A DNA stretch of 64,000 nt from Chitinophaga dinghuensis. Lineage in GTDB: Bacteria; Bacteroidota; Bacteroidia; Chitinophagales; Chitinophagaceae. Location: NCBI RefSeq assembly GCF_003259435.1, contig NZ_QLMA01000003.1, positions 1 through 64,000 of the forward strand, in the 5' to 3' direction. Both the position numbers and the translations under genes were made by a program. The number at the start of each line of letters is the position of its first letter. Within the stretch, counting starts at the first letter, position 1. Shown piece after piece: positions 52,461 through 61,776 of this stretch. Under the pieces are notes generated by a model that saw only the letters and a program-made list of their open reading frames with translations, searched no databases and was not told where the DNA came from.

Positions 52461-52468
52461 TAGGTTTG
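52461..52468 (+). promoter_or_regulatory. -7 box of the DHA2 pump gene
   Basis: TAGGTTTG, exact TAnnTTTG, 20 nt before ATG 52489 and 36 bp downstream of the palindrome. Confidence 0.6.
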
Positions 52469-52488
52469 CAACATCTTAAAGCAGCAAT

Positions 52489-53868
52489 ATGAACCAAAGA
52501 ATAATACTTACCATTTCTTGTCTGGCAGTGTTTTTTGAAGCATTGGATGCATCCGTGTTGAATATGGCTATACCGAGTATGGAGCAGTATTTCAATTTTG
52601 GGCCGGATGCAATACAATGGGTACAAACAGTATATCTGTTGTTTTATGGAGGATTTGTATTGTTGGGTGGACGGTTGTCTGATATCAAAGGTCGAAGAAC
52701 AATATATATCACAGGAGCGGCTTTATTTGGCATTGCTTCTTTTGCGGCTGGCTGTGCGGGTAATTTAGGATGGCTGCTGGCATTTCGGGCGATGCAGGGA
52801 ATAGGAGTGGCATTTGCTATTCCGGCAGCGATATCTATCATCATTAATACTTTTCCGGAGGCGGCAGACAGAAATCGGGCGATGGGAATATTTGGGGCGA
52901 TGGCCGGTACCGGGTTTGCCACAGGTTTGGCTATTGGCGGTCTTATCAGCGCTTACTGGGGCTGGCAATGGGTATTCTTTATCAACGTGCCTGTAATCGC
53001 ATTAGCAATAGTTTTTGCCGTATTGTATGTACCGGCAGATAAGCCACAGGAGCATCCGGTAAGTAGTGATTACAAAAGTGGTATCATGATTACGCTGCTG
53101 ATGTTGGCAGCAGCATGGATGTTGCATTCTTTGGGGAATGTAGGTGCTAATCCCTGGATGTTTCTTGCAACAGTAGTGGGATTCCTGATTCTAGGAACCA
53201 TATTTATTCGTCGGGAGCGCGTACAGCCGTTTCCGTTAATGGATTTCAGCATATTCAAATTACACGGAACGATTGCAGGCAATTTGGGCGCTTTATTGAC
53301 CGGAGCTGCATTTGTCAGCTACCTCTTCCTGCTGACGCTTTATCTGCAACAACACCTTCTTTTCAAGCCGGACATGGCTGGATTATTATTGTTGCCTTTC
53401 AGTATTATGTCTGGTTTGTTTGGGAAGTTTTTGTTGCCTTACTTTTTCAAAAGGGTAGGCGTAGTATGGGTGGGGATTATCGGGAATATTTTTATGCTCC
53501 TGGGTTTCATTTGCTTTTTCTTCAGTTATTTCGGATTCTTTCCTTTGCCTGTGATAGTGTTAGGAATCTTTTGTACTAATACAGTCGGTATTTCTATGAT
53601 ATTCCCCAGCGTTACTATTTTGAGTGTGCAGTCGGCAGGACCACATCAGCAAGGCCTGGCATCGGGGGTAAATGGTACTTCCAATTCTTTGGGTGGCGGA
53701 TTAGGACTTTCCGTCATTGGCCTGGTGATACAACTGGCGCCGGCGTTACACTGGGATATGCATGGGGTATCTTTGGTTGTATTGATGTTAATAGAATTAG
53801 CGGCTATTATTACGCTACTGATTTTTCAGCGAAAGGATGCTGCAATGCCTCATCAACAGCTTGCTTAA
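52489..53868 (+). CDS. MFS transporter, DHA2 family (QacA/EmrB type)
   Basis: 459 residues, about 14 membrane segments. DHA2 features: motif C-like ALDASVLNMAIPSMEQYF near the start, RLSDIKGRRTIYITGAALFG (motif A) near residue 62, QGIGVAFAIPAAISII, and GATGFATGLAIGG-type motif C (AGTGFATGLAIGG). The family exports drugs, dyes or biocides by proton antiport. The adjacent Lrp and AraC regulators make this a locally regulated efflux island; the substrate is unknown. Confidence 0.92.
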   Translation: MNQRIILTISCLAVFFEALDASVLNMAIPSMEQYFNFGPDAIQWVQTVYLLFYGGFVLLGGRLSDIKGRRTIYITGAALFGIASFAAGCAGNLGWLLAFRAMQGIGVAFAIPAAISIIINTFPEAADRNRAMGIFGAMAGTGFATGLAIGGLISAYWGWQWVFFINVPVIALAIVFAVLYVPADKPQEHPVSSDYKSGIMITLLMLAAAWMLHSLGNVGANPWMFLATVVGFLILGTIFIRRERVQPFPLMDFSIFKLHGTIAGNLGALLTGAAFVSYLFLLTLYLQQHLLFKPDMAGLLLLPFSIMSGLFGKFLLPYFFKRVGVVWVGIIGNIFMLLGFICFFFSYFGFFPLPVIVLGIFCTNTVGISMIFPSVTILSVQSAGPHQQGLASGVNGTSNSLGGGLGLSVIGLVIQLAPALHWDMHGVSLVVLMLIELAAIITLLIFQRKDAAMPHQQLA

Positions 53869-53902
53869 TTAATTAGCTTAGGGGATTGTTTTGCGGTTTC
53901 TG

Positions 53903-53910
53903 TACCTTTG
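53903..53910 (+). promoter_or_regulatory. -7 box of the beta-propeller gene
   Basis: TACCTTTG, exact TAnnTTTG, 19 nt before ATG 53930. It excludes the TTG start at 53891. Confidence 0.6.
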
Positions 53911-53929
53911 CGGCAACGTAATAAAAATT

Positions 53930-54988
53930 ATGAGTCAGTTTCCTAATATACACCTGCCATTAAAAGCAAAACTCACATTTACAGCAAATCCTGTAAGTAT
54001 TGTACCCATCCCTAATGGGGAAATACTGGTCAATTTTGCCAGTCAGCCACTCATTACAAAACTGGATAATCAGTTGCAGATTGTCTGGGAGAAAATTCTC
54101 CAGGGACAAACTGTAAATTATGTGAGCAGTAAGTTGTCGGCCTCCCCGGATGGCCACCAGATGGCAATTGCAGGGATCAGCGATATGCGTATCCTGGATG
54201 GAGAAGGTACCAAGGTATTGCATACAGTAACACATCAGCCGTGGGGTTATTTCCTTGGATCTGCCTGTTATTTTTCTACTGATGGAAAAACTATCTGGTT
54301 TGTAATCCCTGGAAGTGAAGAAGGAAGCAATGATGAGTTGCAGGTTTTGGATGCTACTACTTACGCAGTACTGGCCACTTACACATTAGAAGGACAGCAG
54401 GAGTTTGCCTATAATTTCCATCGCACGCCACATGCTGATAAAATAATACTGGAAACATCCGCAGGACAGGACACTAATCAGTTGAAGCTGATTACCTGGA
54501 ATAATGGCGAGATCACGCTTACAGACCTGCCACAATGTGATGATTGTATCATGGGGAATTTTTCTCCTTCCGGAAATGAGTTTGTAACTGCGCCGCATTA
54601 CGACGGGCCAGCAGTGATTTTCTCTTTCCCTGCATTTGAACAAGTGGCGTCGGTATCGCAGGATGATATATTCCAGGGCAGTCTGGATTATCCGGCGCAT
54701 GAACCAGATAGTCTGAACTACACTATTTTCTTCCTGGATGATAAGCGTATACTGGTATTTTCGGAGTTTGGAAGATTACTGGTACTTGATAGGGAAAGTC
54801 TTGTTGTTAATGCGGAACTGAAGCCGGAAGGGGTTTCCTTTACTGCATATGACTATGATGGACGTCCTACTACTACCCGCGACAGAATATTTGATTACAG
54901 CAGTAATATCATCACCATTACGGTTGTACATCACCAATTACTGGCTACTACCAGTGAAGGGGTGTTGTGCTGTTTTCAGCTGTCATAA
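53930..54988 (+). CDS. WD40-like beta-propeller protein, unknown function
   Basis: 352 residues without a signal peptide. Repeated blades of the YVTN/WD-like type can be seen (ISDMRILDGEGTKVLHTV, LQVLDATTYAVLATYTLEGQ, VFSEFGRLLVLDRESLVVNAEL). No enzymatic residues are recognisable. Probably a cytoplasmic scaffold or binding protein. It has its own promoter and terminator and no linked partner. Confidence 0.75.
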   Translation: MSQFPNIHLPLKAKLTFTANPVSIVPIPNGEILVNFASQPLITKLDNQLQIVWEKILQGQTVNYVSSKLSASPDGHQMAIAGISDMRILDGEGTKVLHTVTHQPWGYFLGSACYFSTDGKTIWFVIPGSEEGSNDELQVLDATTYAVLATYTLEGQQEFAYNFHRTPHADKIILETSAGQDTNQLKLITWNNGEITLTDLPQCDDCIMGNFSPSGNEFVTAPHYDGPAVIFSFPAFEQVASVSQDDIFQGSLDYPAHEPDSLNYTIFFLDDKRILVFSEFGRLLVLDRESLVVNAELKPEGVSFTAYDYDGRPTTTRDRIFDYSSNIITITVVHHQLLATTSEGVLCCFQLS

Positions 54989-55008
54989 TACAATTTACAA
55001 ATCGTGAG

Positions 55009-55041
55009 AAAGGGGATCAATTAAGCTTGATCCCCTTTTTT
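55009..55041 (+). terminator. Terminator of the beta-propeller gene
   Basis: AAAGGGGATCAA (55009-55020), loop TTAAGC, TTGATCCCCTTT (55027-55038), followed by TTT. Confidence 0.92.
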
Positions 55042-55142
55042 TATTGCGGCTAACATCGGGCTTTGAACTTTTTAAGGTGGGGAGATGTATAGGTTTATCT
55101 ATTATTATTTCTCTCTTACTAACCTTTATTAATACCCCATTT

Positions 55143-56525
55143 ATGAAAACCAAATCATTGTTGAGCGCATGTTTTATCCTGTTTCTGACCTTTAACGCTA
55201 CAGCCCAGCGAAGTAAAAATCTTGACATGGCTACCATCACAAAAGATATTGCTACTGATCAGCAATATTTTGATGGCATTTTTAAGCGTATTCATCAGCA
55301 TCCGGAACTTGGGTTTCATGAGTATAATACGGCTGCATTGGTGGCTCAGGAACTAAAGAATTATGGATGTGATACTATCACTCATATTGGAGGAACCGGT
55401 GTTGCCGGTATAATGAAGAATGGAGAGGGACCGATAGTGATGTATAGAGCCGATATGGATTGTAACTCAGTCTATGAAACGGCTGATGTCCCTTATGCCA
55501 GCAGGGATTCTGTTAAATTGGAAGATGGTACAATTACTCCCGTTATGCATGCATGTGGTCATGATGCGCATACAACATGGATGTTGGCCGTGGCCAAATT
55601 CATGAACGATCATAGAAAGCTTTGGAAAGGCACGGTTGTATTCATTGGGCAACCGGCGGAGGAGCTTATTCTTGGGGCCGAAGCGATGGCTGTAAAAGAT
55701 AACATGTATGAAAAATACCACATCCCTGAACCTAAGTATTTGTTTGGAATTCATACGGCGCCGGTGGCCGTAGGCATGGTGGCTGCAGCTACTGGGGCAC
55801 GGATGGCAGGAACAGATCAGATTGACGTTACATTTTATGGTATTGGGGGGCATGGAAGTACGCCTAATTTCTGCATAGACCCGGTAGTAATGGCGGCCAA
55901 TGCTATATTGCAATATCAGACGATTGTAAGCAGAGGAATTAACCCTAAAAACGCGGCTGTGTTGACCGTGGGTTCTGTGAAAGCAGGATTGGATAATAAT
56001 GTCATTCCACCTAGCGCCTTGTTGAAGGTAAATCTCCGTTGGTATAGCCATGCAGACAGGGATACCATGATCAATTCTATCATTCGGATGGACAAGAGTA
56101 TTGCCAGGGCTTATGGCATGCCGGAAAAGGATAGTCCGACCCATGTTTTCAAAGGATGGGCAGAACCTTTAGTGAATGCACAAGCGCTGACTCAAACATT
56201 ACAGGCATCATTTAAGCAGAACTTGAAGGAGTCGGATTCCACTATTACCTTACTTGATGAAACAATTCTACCGTCTGTGATGGGATCTGAAGATTTTCAT
56301 CATCTGGTATTGCATTTAAAACCTACTGTAGAGTATTGTTATGTTCAGGTGGGTGTTGCCAATCCGGAGGATTTTGCCAATGCCTGGAAAAAGGGGGAAC
56401 TTCCTTTTAATGCGCATAATGGCGACTTCAAACTGGATCTGACTGCGCTTCCCTATGGAACGAAAGTGGGCGTAGTATCTATGCTTACTTTGTTGGGGAA
56501 TGAAGCTGCTTTGGCGAAAAAGTAG
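55143..56525 (+). CDS. Exported M20-family amidohydrolase
   Basis: 460 residues. A signal peptide (MKTKSLLSACFILFLTFNATAQ) precedes the M20D amidohydrolase fold: HQHPELGFHEYNTAALV, MYRADMDCN, the zinc ligands HACGHDAHTTWML near residue 140, and IGQPAEELILGAEAM with the catalytic glutamate pair. The dimerisation domain starts near GIGGHGSTP. Family substrates are N-acyl amino acids or aromatic conjugates. ATG 55143 is preferred over an ATG 33 codons upstream because it gives the signal peptide and stays clear of the preceding terminator. Confidence 0.91.
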   Translation: MKTKSLLSACFILFLTFNATAQRSKNLDMATITKDIATDQQYFDGIFKRIHQHPELGFHEYNTAALVAQELKNYGCDTITHIGGTGVAGIMKNGEGPIVMYRADMDCNSVYETADVPYASRDSVKLEDGTITPVMHACGHDAHTTWMLAVAKFMNDHRKLWKGTVVFIGQPAEELILGAEAMAVKDNMYEKYHIPEPKYLFGIHTAPVAVGMVAAATGARMAGTDQIDVTFYGIGGHGSTPNFCIDPVVMAANAILQYQTIVSRGINPKNAAVLTVGSVKAGLDNNVIPPSALLKVNLRWYSHADRDTMINSIIRMDKSIARAYGMPEKDSPTHVFKGWAEPLVNAQALTQTLQASFKQNLKESDSTITLLDETILPSVMGSEDFHHLVLHLKPTVEYCYVQVGVANPEDFANAWKKGELPFNAHNGDFKLDLTALPYGTKVGVVSMLTLLGNEAALAKK

Positions 56526-56548
56526 TGTCGGATAAACTGGCATTCACA

Positions 56549-56595
56549 TAAAAGCAACAGGCTGTATCGATGAGCGATACAGCCTGTTGCTTTTA
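56549..56595. terminator. Perfect 21-bp hairpin terminator between convergent genes
   Basis: TAAAAGCAACAGGCTGTATCG (56549-56569), a 5-nt loop and its exact reverse complement (56575-56595). U-rich on either strand, so it should work both ways. Confidence 0.92.
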
Positions 56596-56607
56596 TGAAG
56601 GTTGTTA

Positions 56608-57921
56608 TTAATTCCTGGTGTTCATCTTAATATCTTCATTCTCTCCTTTTTGGATGATGTAGATATTTTTATTCTCGAAGTAAGAAGGCGTTTGTTCTCC
56701 TTCTTTGATGTAAACAGGTTGGAAGTTGTATTGGGAGATGATTTTGGGAGACTCGTTCACCTCTGCATTGAAATACACTCCATTTTGTCTGAGTTGGCGT
56801 ACAAAGTAATAGGTCATATCAAAACCTTTGAAGGCCATGTCAGAAGGGCGTGCGCGGTATGTTTTGCGGAAGTAGTCCGTTACATAGCGGCTGTATGGAT
56901 CATTTTTATCGTTGAAGTAAGGAGAAGAGTAGTAGATCTGCATGCCTTTGAATTCCGGTTCTTTGAAGCGGAAAACATCCCATGTTGGCATTCCGTAGAT
57001 CTGCATTGGATAAGTAGCAGCGTTGGTATTTAGTTTACGGAGCAATGTTTTTGCGCCATTTTCATCCAGTGCAGTAACAATCACGATATTGGTACGATCT
57101 GTCAGCAGGTATTTGGACAGTTCTTCCGGCGTAGTGCCTTCCTGCCAGATCACTTCGCGGATGCGTGACTTTTTCGGATTGTCCATTTTTTCGTAGGCTG
57201 TTTTAAAATCAGCAGCCATGCGATTTTCAAAAGCAGTGTTTCTGCGTAGCAGTACGATGTTTTTGCTGGAGAAGCTTTCCTGTACATATTTCTGAATGGC
57301 TTCGCAGTGTGTTTTCAGCGTGCTGTTGGAAATAAAGAGGAAAGGGTTGTCTGTTACGCCGCCATCGTTGGGGTATGTAGCAGAGATGAAGTTGATATTT
57401 TTATCGCGGGAGAAATCGCTGAGTTCTTTCAGGTCTGGGTTGGTAACGGAACCGATGATCAGGTCAGTAGCGTCCAGCACTTTAGAGTGGATGAGATTGG
57501 AAACAGACTGTTTGCCTTTACTGTCGTATACGGTTACACGGAGGTTGTAGCCTTGGCTTTGGAGGGAGTCCAGTGCCAGTTGGGCGCCTTCGTAGAACTC
57601 GAGGCCGGGTAGTACATAGCGTGGCATGGTACGACCAGCAATATCGTTGGAGCCAGCAAAGGCGGAGTCGAGGTATAATGGAGCGAAGATGGCCACATTA
57701 TAGGACGCTCTTTTCACGTCTTTGGCGAAAGCGGGAACATTAAAGGGGATTTTTTTGTCGGCTTTGGGTTCCGGCTTTTTCTCGGGGGCTGGTTTGTTGG
57801 TGGTGGCTGTAGGAGGGGGAGCCGGTCTGGAAACGGTTTTGCGGGAAGAGGAGCAGGCACTGAAAGCTAATGCTACAGCGGCTCCGGCCAGCAGGTGTTT
57901 TATAGAAAAAGATAGGTTCAT
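56608..57921 (-). CDS. Lipoprotein with type 1 periplasmic-binding (LppC/PBP1-like) fold
   Basis: 437 residues from ATG 57921. The N-terminus carries a lipobox (LAFSAC near residue 22), followed by a Pro/Lys/Thr-rich linker to about residue 65. The rest resembles Leu/Ile/Val-binding or LppC-like ligand-binding proteins: YNVAIFAPLYLDSAF, YEGAQLALDSLQSQGYNLRVTVYD, and late MAFKGFDMTYYFVRQL. No ABC permease is nearby; LppC-like members stimulate peptidoglycan synthases, others sense ligands. It follows guaA by ~98 bp with a hairpin between, so joint transcription is doubtful. Confidence 0.8.
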   Translation of the reverse strand: MNLSFSIKHLLAGAAVALAFSACSSSRKTVSRPAPPPTATTNKPAPEKKPEPKADKKIPFNVPAFAKDVKRASYNVAIFAPLYLDSAFAGSNDIAGRTMPRYVLPGLEFYEGAQLALDSLQSQGYNLRVTVYDSKGKQSVSNLIHSKVLDATDLIIGSVTNPDLKELSDFSRDKNINFISATYPNDGGVTDNPFLFISNSTLKTHCEAIQKYVQESFSSKNIVLLRRNTAFENRMAADFKTAYEKMDNPKKSRIREVIWQEGTTPEELSKYLLTDRTNIVIVTALDENGAKTLLRKLNTNAATYPMQIYGMPTWDVFRFKEPEFKGMQIYYSSPYFNDKNDPYSRYVTDYFRKTYRARPSDMAFKGFDMTYYFVRQLRQNGVYFNAEVNESPKIISQYNFQPVYIKEGEQTPSYFENKNIYIIQKGENEDIKMNTRN

Positions 57922-57958
57922 AACAATTGGCAGTTTGTGTGCTTGATATAAATTTAAC

Positions 57959-57998
57959 AACCGATCGGCAGCTACTGCATAAGTTGTGCCGATCGGTT
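57959..57998 (-). terminator. Hairpin after guaA
   Basis: AACCGATCGGCA (57959-57970) pairs perfectly with TGCCGATCGGTT (57987-57998). On the minus strand it is followed by GTTAAATTTA, a weak U-tract. Confidence 0.65.
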
Positions 57999-58019
57999 AT
58001 TTGAAAGTCCAAAATCCTC

Positions 58020-59558
58020 TTATTCCCACTCGATGGTAGCAGGAGGTTTGGAGCTGATATCGTAAACAACACGGTTAATACCTTTTACCCTGTTGATGAT
58101 GTCGTTAGACATTTTTGCCAGGAATTCGTATGGCAGATGGGCCCAATCGGCGGTCATACCGTCTACGGAGGTCACAGCACGGAGTGCTACAGTGAATTCG
58201 TAGGTACGTTCGTCGCCCATAACGCCAACGCTTTGAACAGGGAGGAGGATAGTGCCTGCCTGCCAAACTTTGTCGTACAGTCCTGCTTCGCGGAGACCTT
58301 CCACATAGATAGCGTCTGCTTCCTGGAGCATTTGTACTTTTTCAGGAGTGATGGCGCCGAGGATACGGATAGCGAGACCTGGGCCTGGGAACGGATGGCG
58401 TCCGAGGAAGATATCGCTGATGCCGATTTCGCGACCTACACGGCGTACTTCGTCTTTAAAGAGGAAGCGCAGTGGTTCTACCAGTTGCATGTTCATTTTT
58501 TCTGGCAGGCCGCCCACGTTGTGGTGGGATTTGATGGTAACGGAAGGACCATTTACAGAAACGGATTCGATTACATCTGGGTAGATGGTACCTTGTCCGA
58601 GGAAGGATATATCTTTCAGTTCAGCAGCTTCATGTTGGAATACTTCGATGAAGAGGCGACCGATGATTTTACGTTTCTTTTCTGGATCGGAAACGCCGTC
58701 CAGTTGGGCGTAGAAGAGATCTTTAGCGTTGATACCTTTTACGTTGAGGCCCATGTGTTTGTAAGATTCGAGGACGGTTTCGAATTCATCCTTACGGAGG
58801 AGGCCGTTATCCACGAATATGCAGAAAAGGTTTTTGCCGATGGCTTTGTGGATCAGTTCTGCAGCTACAGTACTGTCTACTCCACCGCTGAGAGCCATTA
58901 CCACTCGTTTATCGCCCACTTGTTCCTTGATTTTGGCGATCGTTTCCTGAACGAATTGCGCCGGAGTCCAGTCCTGTGTGCAACCACAGATATGGAGGAG
59001 GAAGTTGCGGATGATTTGTTTGCCTTCCAGGGAGTGGGTTACTTCCGGATGGAATTGCAGACCGAAGATAGGGTTTGCGGCAACGGAAGTGCTTTTGAAG
59101 GCGGCTACCGGGATGTTTTCGGTGGTAGCGATGATGTCGAAGGATTCAGGAATGCGTTTGATGGTATCGGAGTGGCTCATCCAAACCTGGCTTTTTCCTG
59201 AGATATCGTACAATAACTTTTCCTCTTTGTCATTGTGTTCCATAAAGGCGCGGCCGTATTCGCGGATATTACTTTTAGCCACTTCTCCGCCGAAGTTTTT
59301 AGCCATCAGCTGTGCGCCGTAGCAGACACCCAGTACAGGTACTTTGGCAGCCATAGCTGCGATATCTACAGAAGGAGCATTTGGATCATTCACGGAAAAC
59401 GGACTTCCGGATAAAATAATTCCTTTGATGGATTCGTCCCAGGCAATTGGCTGGAGACAAGGCTTAATTTCGCAATAAACATTCAGTTCGCGGATGCTGC
59501 GAGCGATGAGCTGCGTATACTGAGAACCGAAATCGAGGATAAGTATCTTTTCTGTCAT
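58020..59558 (-). CDS. guaA: GMP synthase (glutamine-hydrolysing)
   Basis: Converts XMP to GMP. 512 residues, the normal length. The class I amidotransferase domain (1-190) has [15 protein letters not shown] with the nucleophile cysteine and FQLHPEVTHS with the histidine. The ATP-pyrophosphatase P-loop [14 protein letters not shown] is near residue 219, and the C-terminal dimerisation domain ends [20 protein letters not shown], the conserved tail. Expected to be essential. Its -7 box is 7 nt upstream of the ATG. Confidence 0.97.
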   Translation of the reverse strand: MTEKILILDFGSQYTQLIARSIRELNVYCEIKPCLQPIAWDESIKGIILSGSPFSVNDPNAPSVDIAAMAAKVPVLGVCYGAQLMAKNFGGEVAKSNIREYGRAFMEHNDKEEKLLYDISGKSQVWMSHSDTIKRIPESFDIIATTENIPVAAFKSTSVAANPIFGLQFHPEVTHSLEGKQIIRNFLLHICGCTQDWTPAQFVQETIAKIKEQVGDKRVVMALSGGVDSTVAAELIHKAIGKNLFCIFVDNGLLRKDEFETVLESYKHMGLNVKGINAKDLFYAQLDGVSDPEKKRKIIGRLFIEVFQHEAAELKDISFLGQGTIYPDVIESVSVNGPSVTIKSHHNVGGLPEKMNMQLVEPLRFLFKDEVRRVGREIGISDIFLGRHPFPGPGLAIRILGAITPEKVQMLQEADAIYVEGLREAGLYDKVWQAGTILLPVQSVGVMGDERTYEFTVALRAVTSVDGMTADWAHLPYEFLAKMSNDIINRVKGINRVVYDISSKPPATIEWE

Positions 59559-59565
59559 GGTGGTG

Positions 59566-59573
59566 CAAAGATA
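59566..59573 (-). promoter_or_regulatory. -7 box of guaA
   Basis: TATCTTTG on the minus strand, exact TAnnTTTG, with 7 nt to ATG 59558, implying a very short or absent leader. Confidence 0.65.
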
Positions 59574-59652
59574 AAGTCATTCCCCGAAATTCGGCTTTTG
59601 AAATTCCAAATTCCGAATTCTGGTTGTATATTTCGGAATAATCTACCTATTT

Positions 59653-60384
59653 ATGAGAATGAACTTATGCCGTTTTACCTGGCTGCTATTACCCCTGACT
59701 GCCATTGCTCTTTTCCCATCCTGCAACATTGTAACCGTTAATGGTAACGGAAATGTAATTAAGGAAGAACGTCCGATTACTCCTTTTACCAGTTTGGCCG
59801 TAAAAGCTGGGATGAAGGTGCATTTGCAGCAGGGCGAAGCTAAAACAGCTGTGATAGAAGCAGAAAGCAATATTGTTCCACTGATTTTACTGGAGCGGGA
59901 AGGCGATAAATTGACGATTAGGCTCAAAGACGATGTTAATGCGAGAACACATAAGGCGTATGACGTGTATCTCTCTACAACCGAATTAAATAAAGTAGTA
60001 GTTGCTGGCGCCGGAGATATTGAATTGGAGGGTACATTCAGCAGCAAAGATGAGATGACGGTTAAAATTGCTGGTGCAGGCAGTATTACCGGTAAAGTGG
60101 ATGCTCCTAAAGTTTCTTCCAGCATTGCTGGCGCAGGAGATATCAAACTCACTGGTCAAACCAGGGATCTGCATGTATCTATTGCCGGTGCAGGTAATTT
60201 CATCTCCCCGGACCTATTGTCTGAAAATGCCAGCGTTTCTATTGCAGGTAGTGGCGATGCACGCGTACATGCCAGCGTAAGTCTGAAAGCAAAAATTGCT
60301 GGAGCGGGTAGTATTATTTACAAGGGATCTCCGCAGGTTAGCTCATCCATCGCGGGTTCTGGCACTATTCAGAAAGCTGAGTAA
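59653..60384 (+). CDS. GIN-domain lipoprotein (DUF2807)
   Basis: 243 residues. A lipoprotein-type signal (LFPSCN) is followed by the head GIN domain: NVIKEERPITPFTSLAVKAGMKVHLQQG near residue 35. The rest is a right-handed beta-helix-like stack of short units (VVAGAGDIELEGTF, KIAGAGSITGKV, SIAGAGDIKLTGQ, SIAGSGDARVHAS, KIAGAGSIIYKG). GIN-domain proteins are abundant in Bacteroidota and are probably outer membrane or periplasmic adhesive or binding proteins; none of this points to a specific ligand. No terminator with a T-run follows. Confidence 0.9.
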   Translation: MRMNLCRFTWLLLPLTAIALFPSCNIVTVNGNGNVIKEERPITPFTSLAVKAGMKVHLQQGEAKTAVIEAESNIVPLILLEREGDKLTIRLKDDVNARTHKAYDVYLSTTELNKVVVAGAGDIELEGTFSSKDEMTVKIAGAGSITGKVDAPKVSSSIAGAGDIKLTGQTRDLHVSIAGAGNFISPDLLSENASVSIAGSGDARVHASVSLKAKIAGAGSIIYKGSPQVSSSIAGSGTIQKAE

Positions 60385-60467
60385 AATATTTTTTACAAAA
60401 TTTTAACATATTTTGTATCATAAAACGACTGATTGTTAGTTATTTAGATGATTCAAAGTCCTTAAGT

Positions 60468-60515
60468 CCAGGTACTGCACCAAATTAATAGTAAGCCGAT
60501 TGTGGCAGTACCTGG
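60468..60515. repeat. Inverted repeat in the GIN/darA intergenic region
   Basis: CCAGGTACTGC (60468-60478) and GCAGTACCTGG (60505-60515) pair perfectly with a 26-nt loop. There is no T-run. It could be a weak terminator of the GIN gene or a control element for the pigment locus. The rest of 60385-60666 shows nothing. Confidence 0.5.
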
Positions 60516-60666
60516 CCTGGGGCACAAGATAAAAAGCTCCAACTAAGTCCCCATTTCCTCCCCATATGTTCAGCAATGCTTATATCAAATTATCTTTAAA
60601 TCATATAAATGATAATATCTTTTTTGTAAGTTTACAGCTTGAAATTGTTGAACCTCCTGTTCTTTT

Positions 60667-61587
60667 ATGAATGTAAAACCGAAGGTCCTGGTAGTATATT
60701 ATACGCAAACCGGACAACTGAAAAGGATTGTAGATCATGTGTTGGCGCCGCTGGACGGCAAAGTGGATGTAACCTATGAGCAACTGGTTCCTGTGGAGCC
60801 TTTTGTTTTTCCATGGAAGAAGCAGACATTTTATGACACGATGCCGGAAACAGTATTGGGCAGGCCGCGTGGTATTCAGCCGCTGAAAGTGGATGTGAAT
60901 GCGCATTTCGACCTGGTGATACTGGCTTACCAGCCTTGGTTTTTATCGCCTTCCCAGCCAACGGCGGCCTTCCTGCAAAGTGAGCAGGGCGCACAGTTGC
61001 TGAAAGGGAAGAATGTGATCACCCTGTTGGGAAGCCGCAATATGTGGCTGAACGCACAGGAGAAAGTAAAAGGATATCTTGATAAGGCTGGTGCAAAGTT
61101 GGTTGGAAATATTGTACTTGTTGATAAATCCCCTAATCTGGTTTCATTAATCACTGTTTTACGCTGGGCATTTAAAGGTAAAAAAGAGGCTACCCGCTAT
61201 TTACCACAAGCTGGCGTACAGGAGAATGAAATCGTTACCAGCAATAGGTTTGCGGCTCCGATAGAGAAGGCGCTTTCCAATAATAGCTGGAATACCCTTC
61301 ATCCGGAATTGTTGGCATTGGATTCTGTAGAACTGCTGCCTAACCTGATCCTGCTGGAAGACAGAGGCATCAAGGCGTTCCGTTACTGGGCCAAATTTAT
61401 CAGCGCCAAAGGCGGACCAGGCGCAGAGGCGCGCCAGCCGCGTGTTACGATGTACAGGTCATTGTTGTTGGTAGGTATTTTTGTACTGACACCCATTACA
61501 CTTATATCTTCTCTCATCAAATTAAATCTCAAGAAAAACGAGCTCCAACGCGAGGTTGAGTACTATAAAGGTATTTCCCTGCGCTAG
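60667..61587 (+). CDS. darA: Dialkylresorcinol condensing enzyme (DarA-like)
   Basis: 306 residues. The N-terminal flavodoxin/NADPH-oxidoreductase-like fold starts KPKVLVVYYTQTGQLKRIVDHVLAPLDG. Further features are VEPFVFPWKKQTFYDTMPE, DLVILAYQPWFLSPSQPTAAFL and VITLLGSRNMWLNAQEKV, and a C-terminal membrane-associated segment (SLLLVGIFVLTPITLISSLI). This matches DarA-type proteins, which in flexirubin and dialkylresorcinol clusters work with a DarB ketosynthase to form the resorcinol ring. Next on the same strand is DarB (189 bp), then an unknown and BtrH-like gene. Confidence 0.85.
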   Translation: MNVKPKVLVVYYTQTGQLKRIVDHVLAPLDGKVDVTYEQLVPVEPFVFPWKKQTFYDTMPETVLGRPRGIQPLKVDVNAHFDLVILAYQPWFLSPSQPTAAFLQSEQGAQLLKGKNVITLLGSRNMWLNAQEKVKGYLDKAGAKLVGNIVLVDKSPNLVSLITVLRWAFKGKKEATRYLPQAGVQENEIVTSNRFAAPIEKALSNNSWNTLHPELLALDSVELLPNLILLEDRGIKAFRYWAKFISAKGGPGAEARQPRVTMYRSLLLVGIFVLTPITLISSLIKLNLKKNELQREVEYYKGISLR

Positions 61588-61776
61588 GTGAAAGAGGAAT
61601 TTTCTATGCCAGCCCGAAATTCCCAGGGCCGTTTTTGTCTGGTGGCGTAATAATTGTAATTCAGATTAGAATTCTATATTTACGTCCGTATAGTATTTTA
61701 TACAAATCAAAACATGTTTTTCACCGTGGCGCTGCTAAGGTTTAGCATGTAACCTTAATAGTCGAATTATTTTCAA

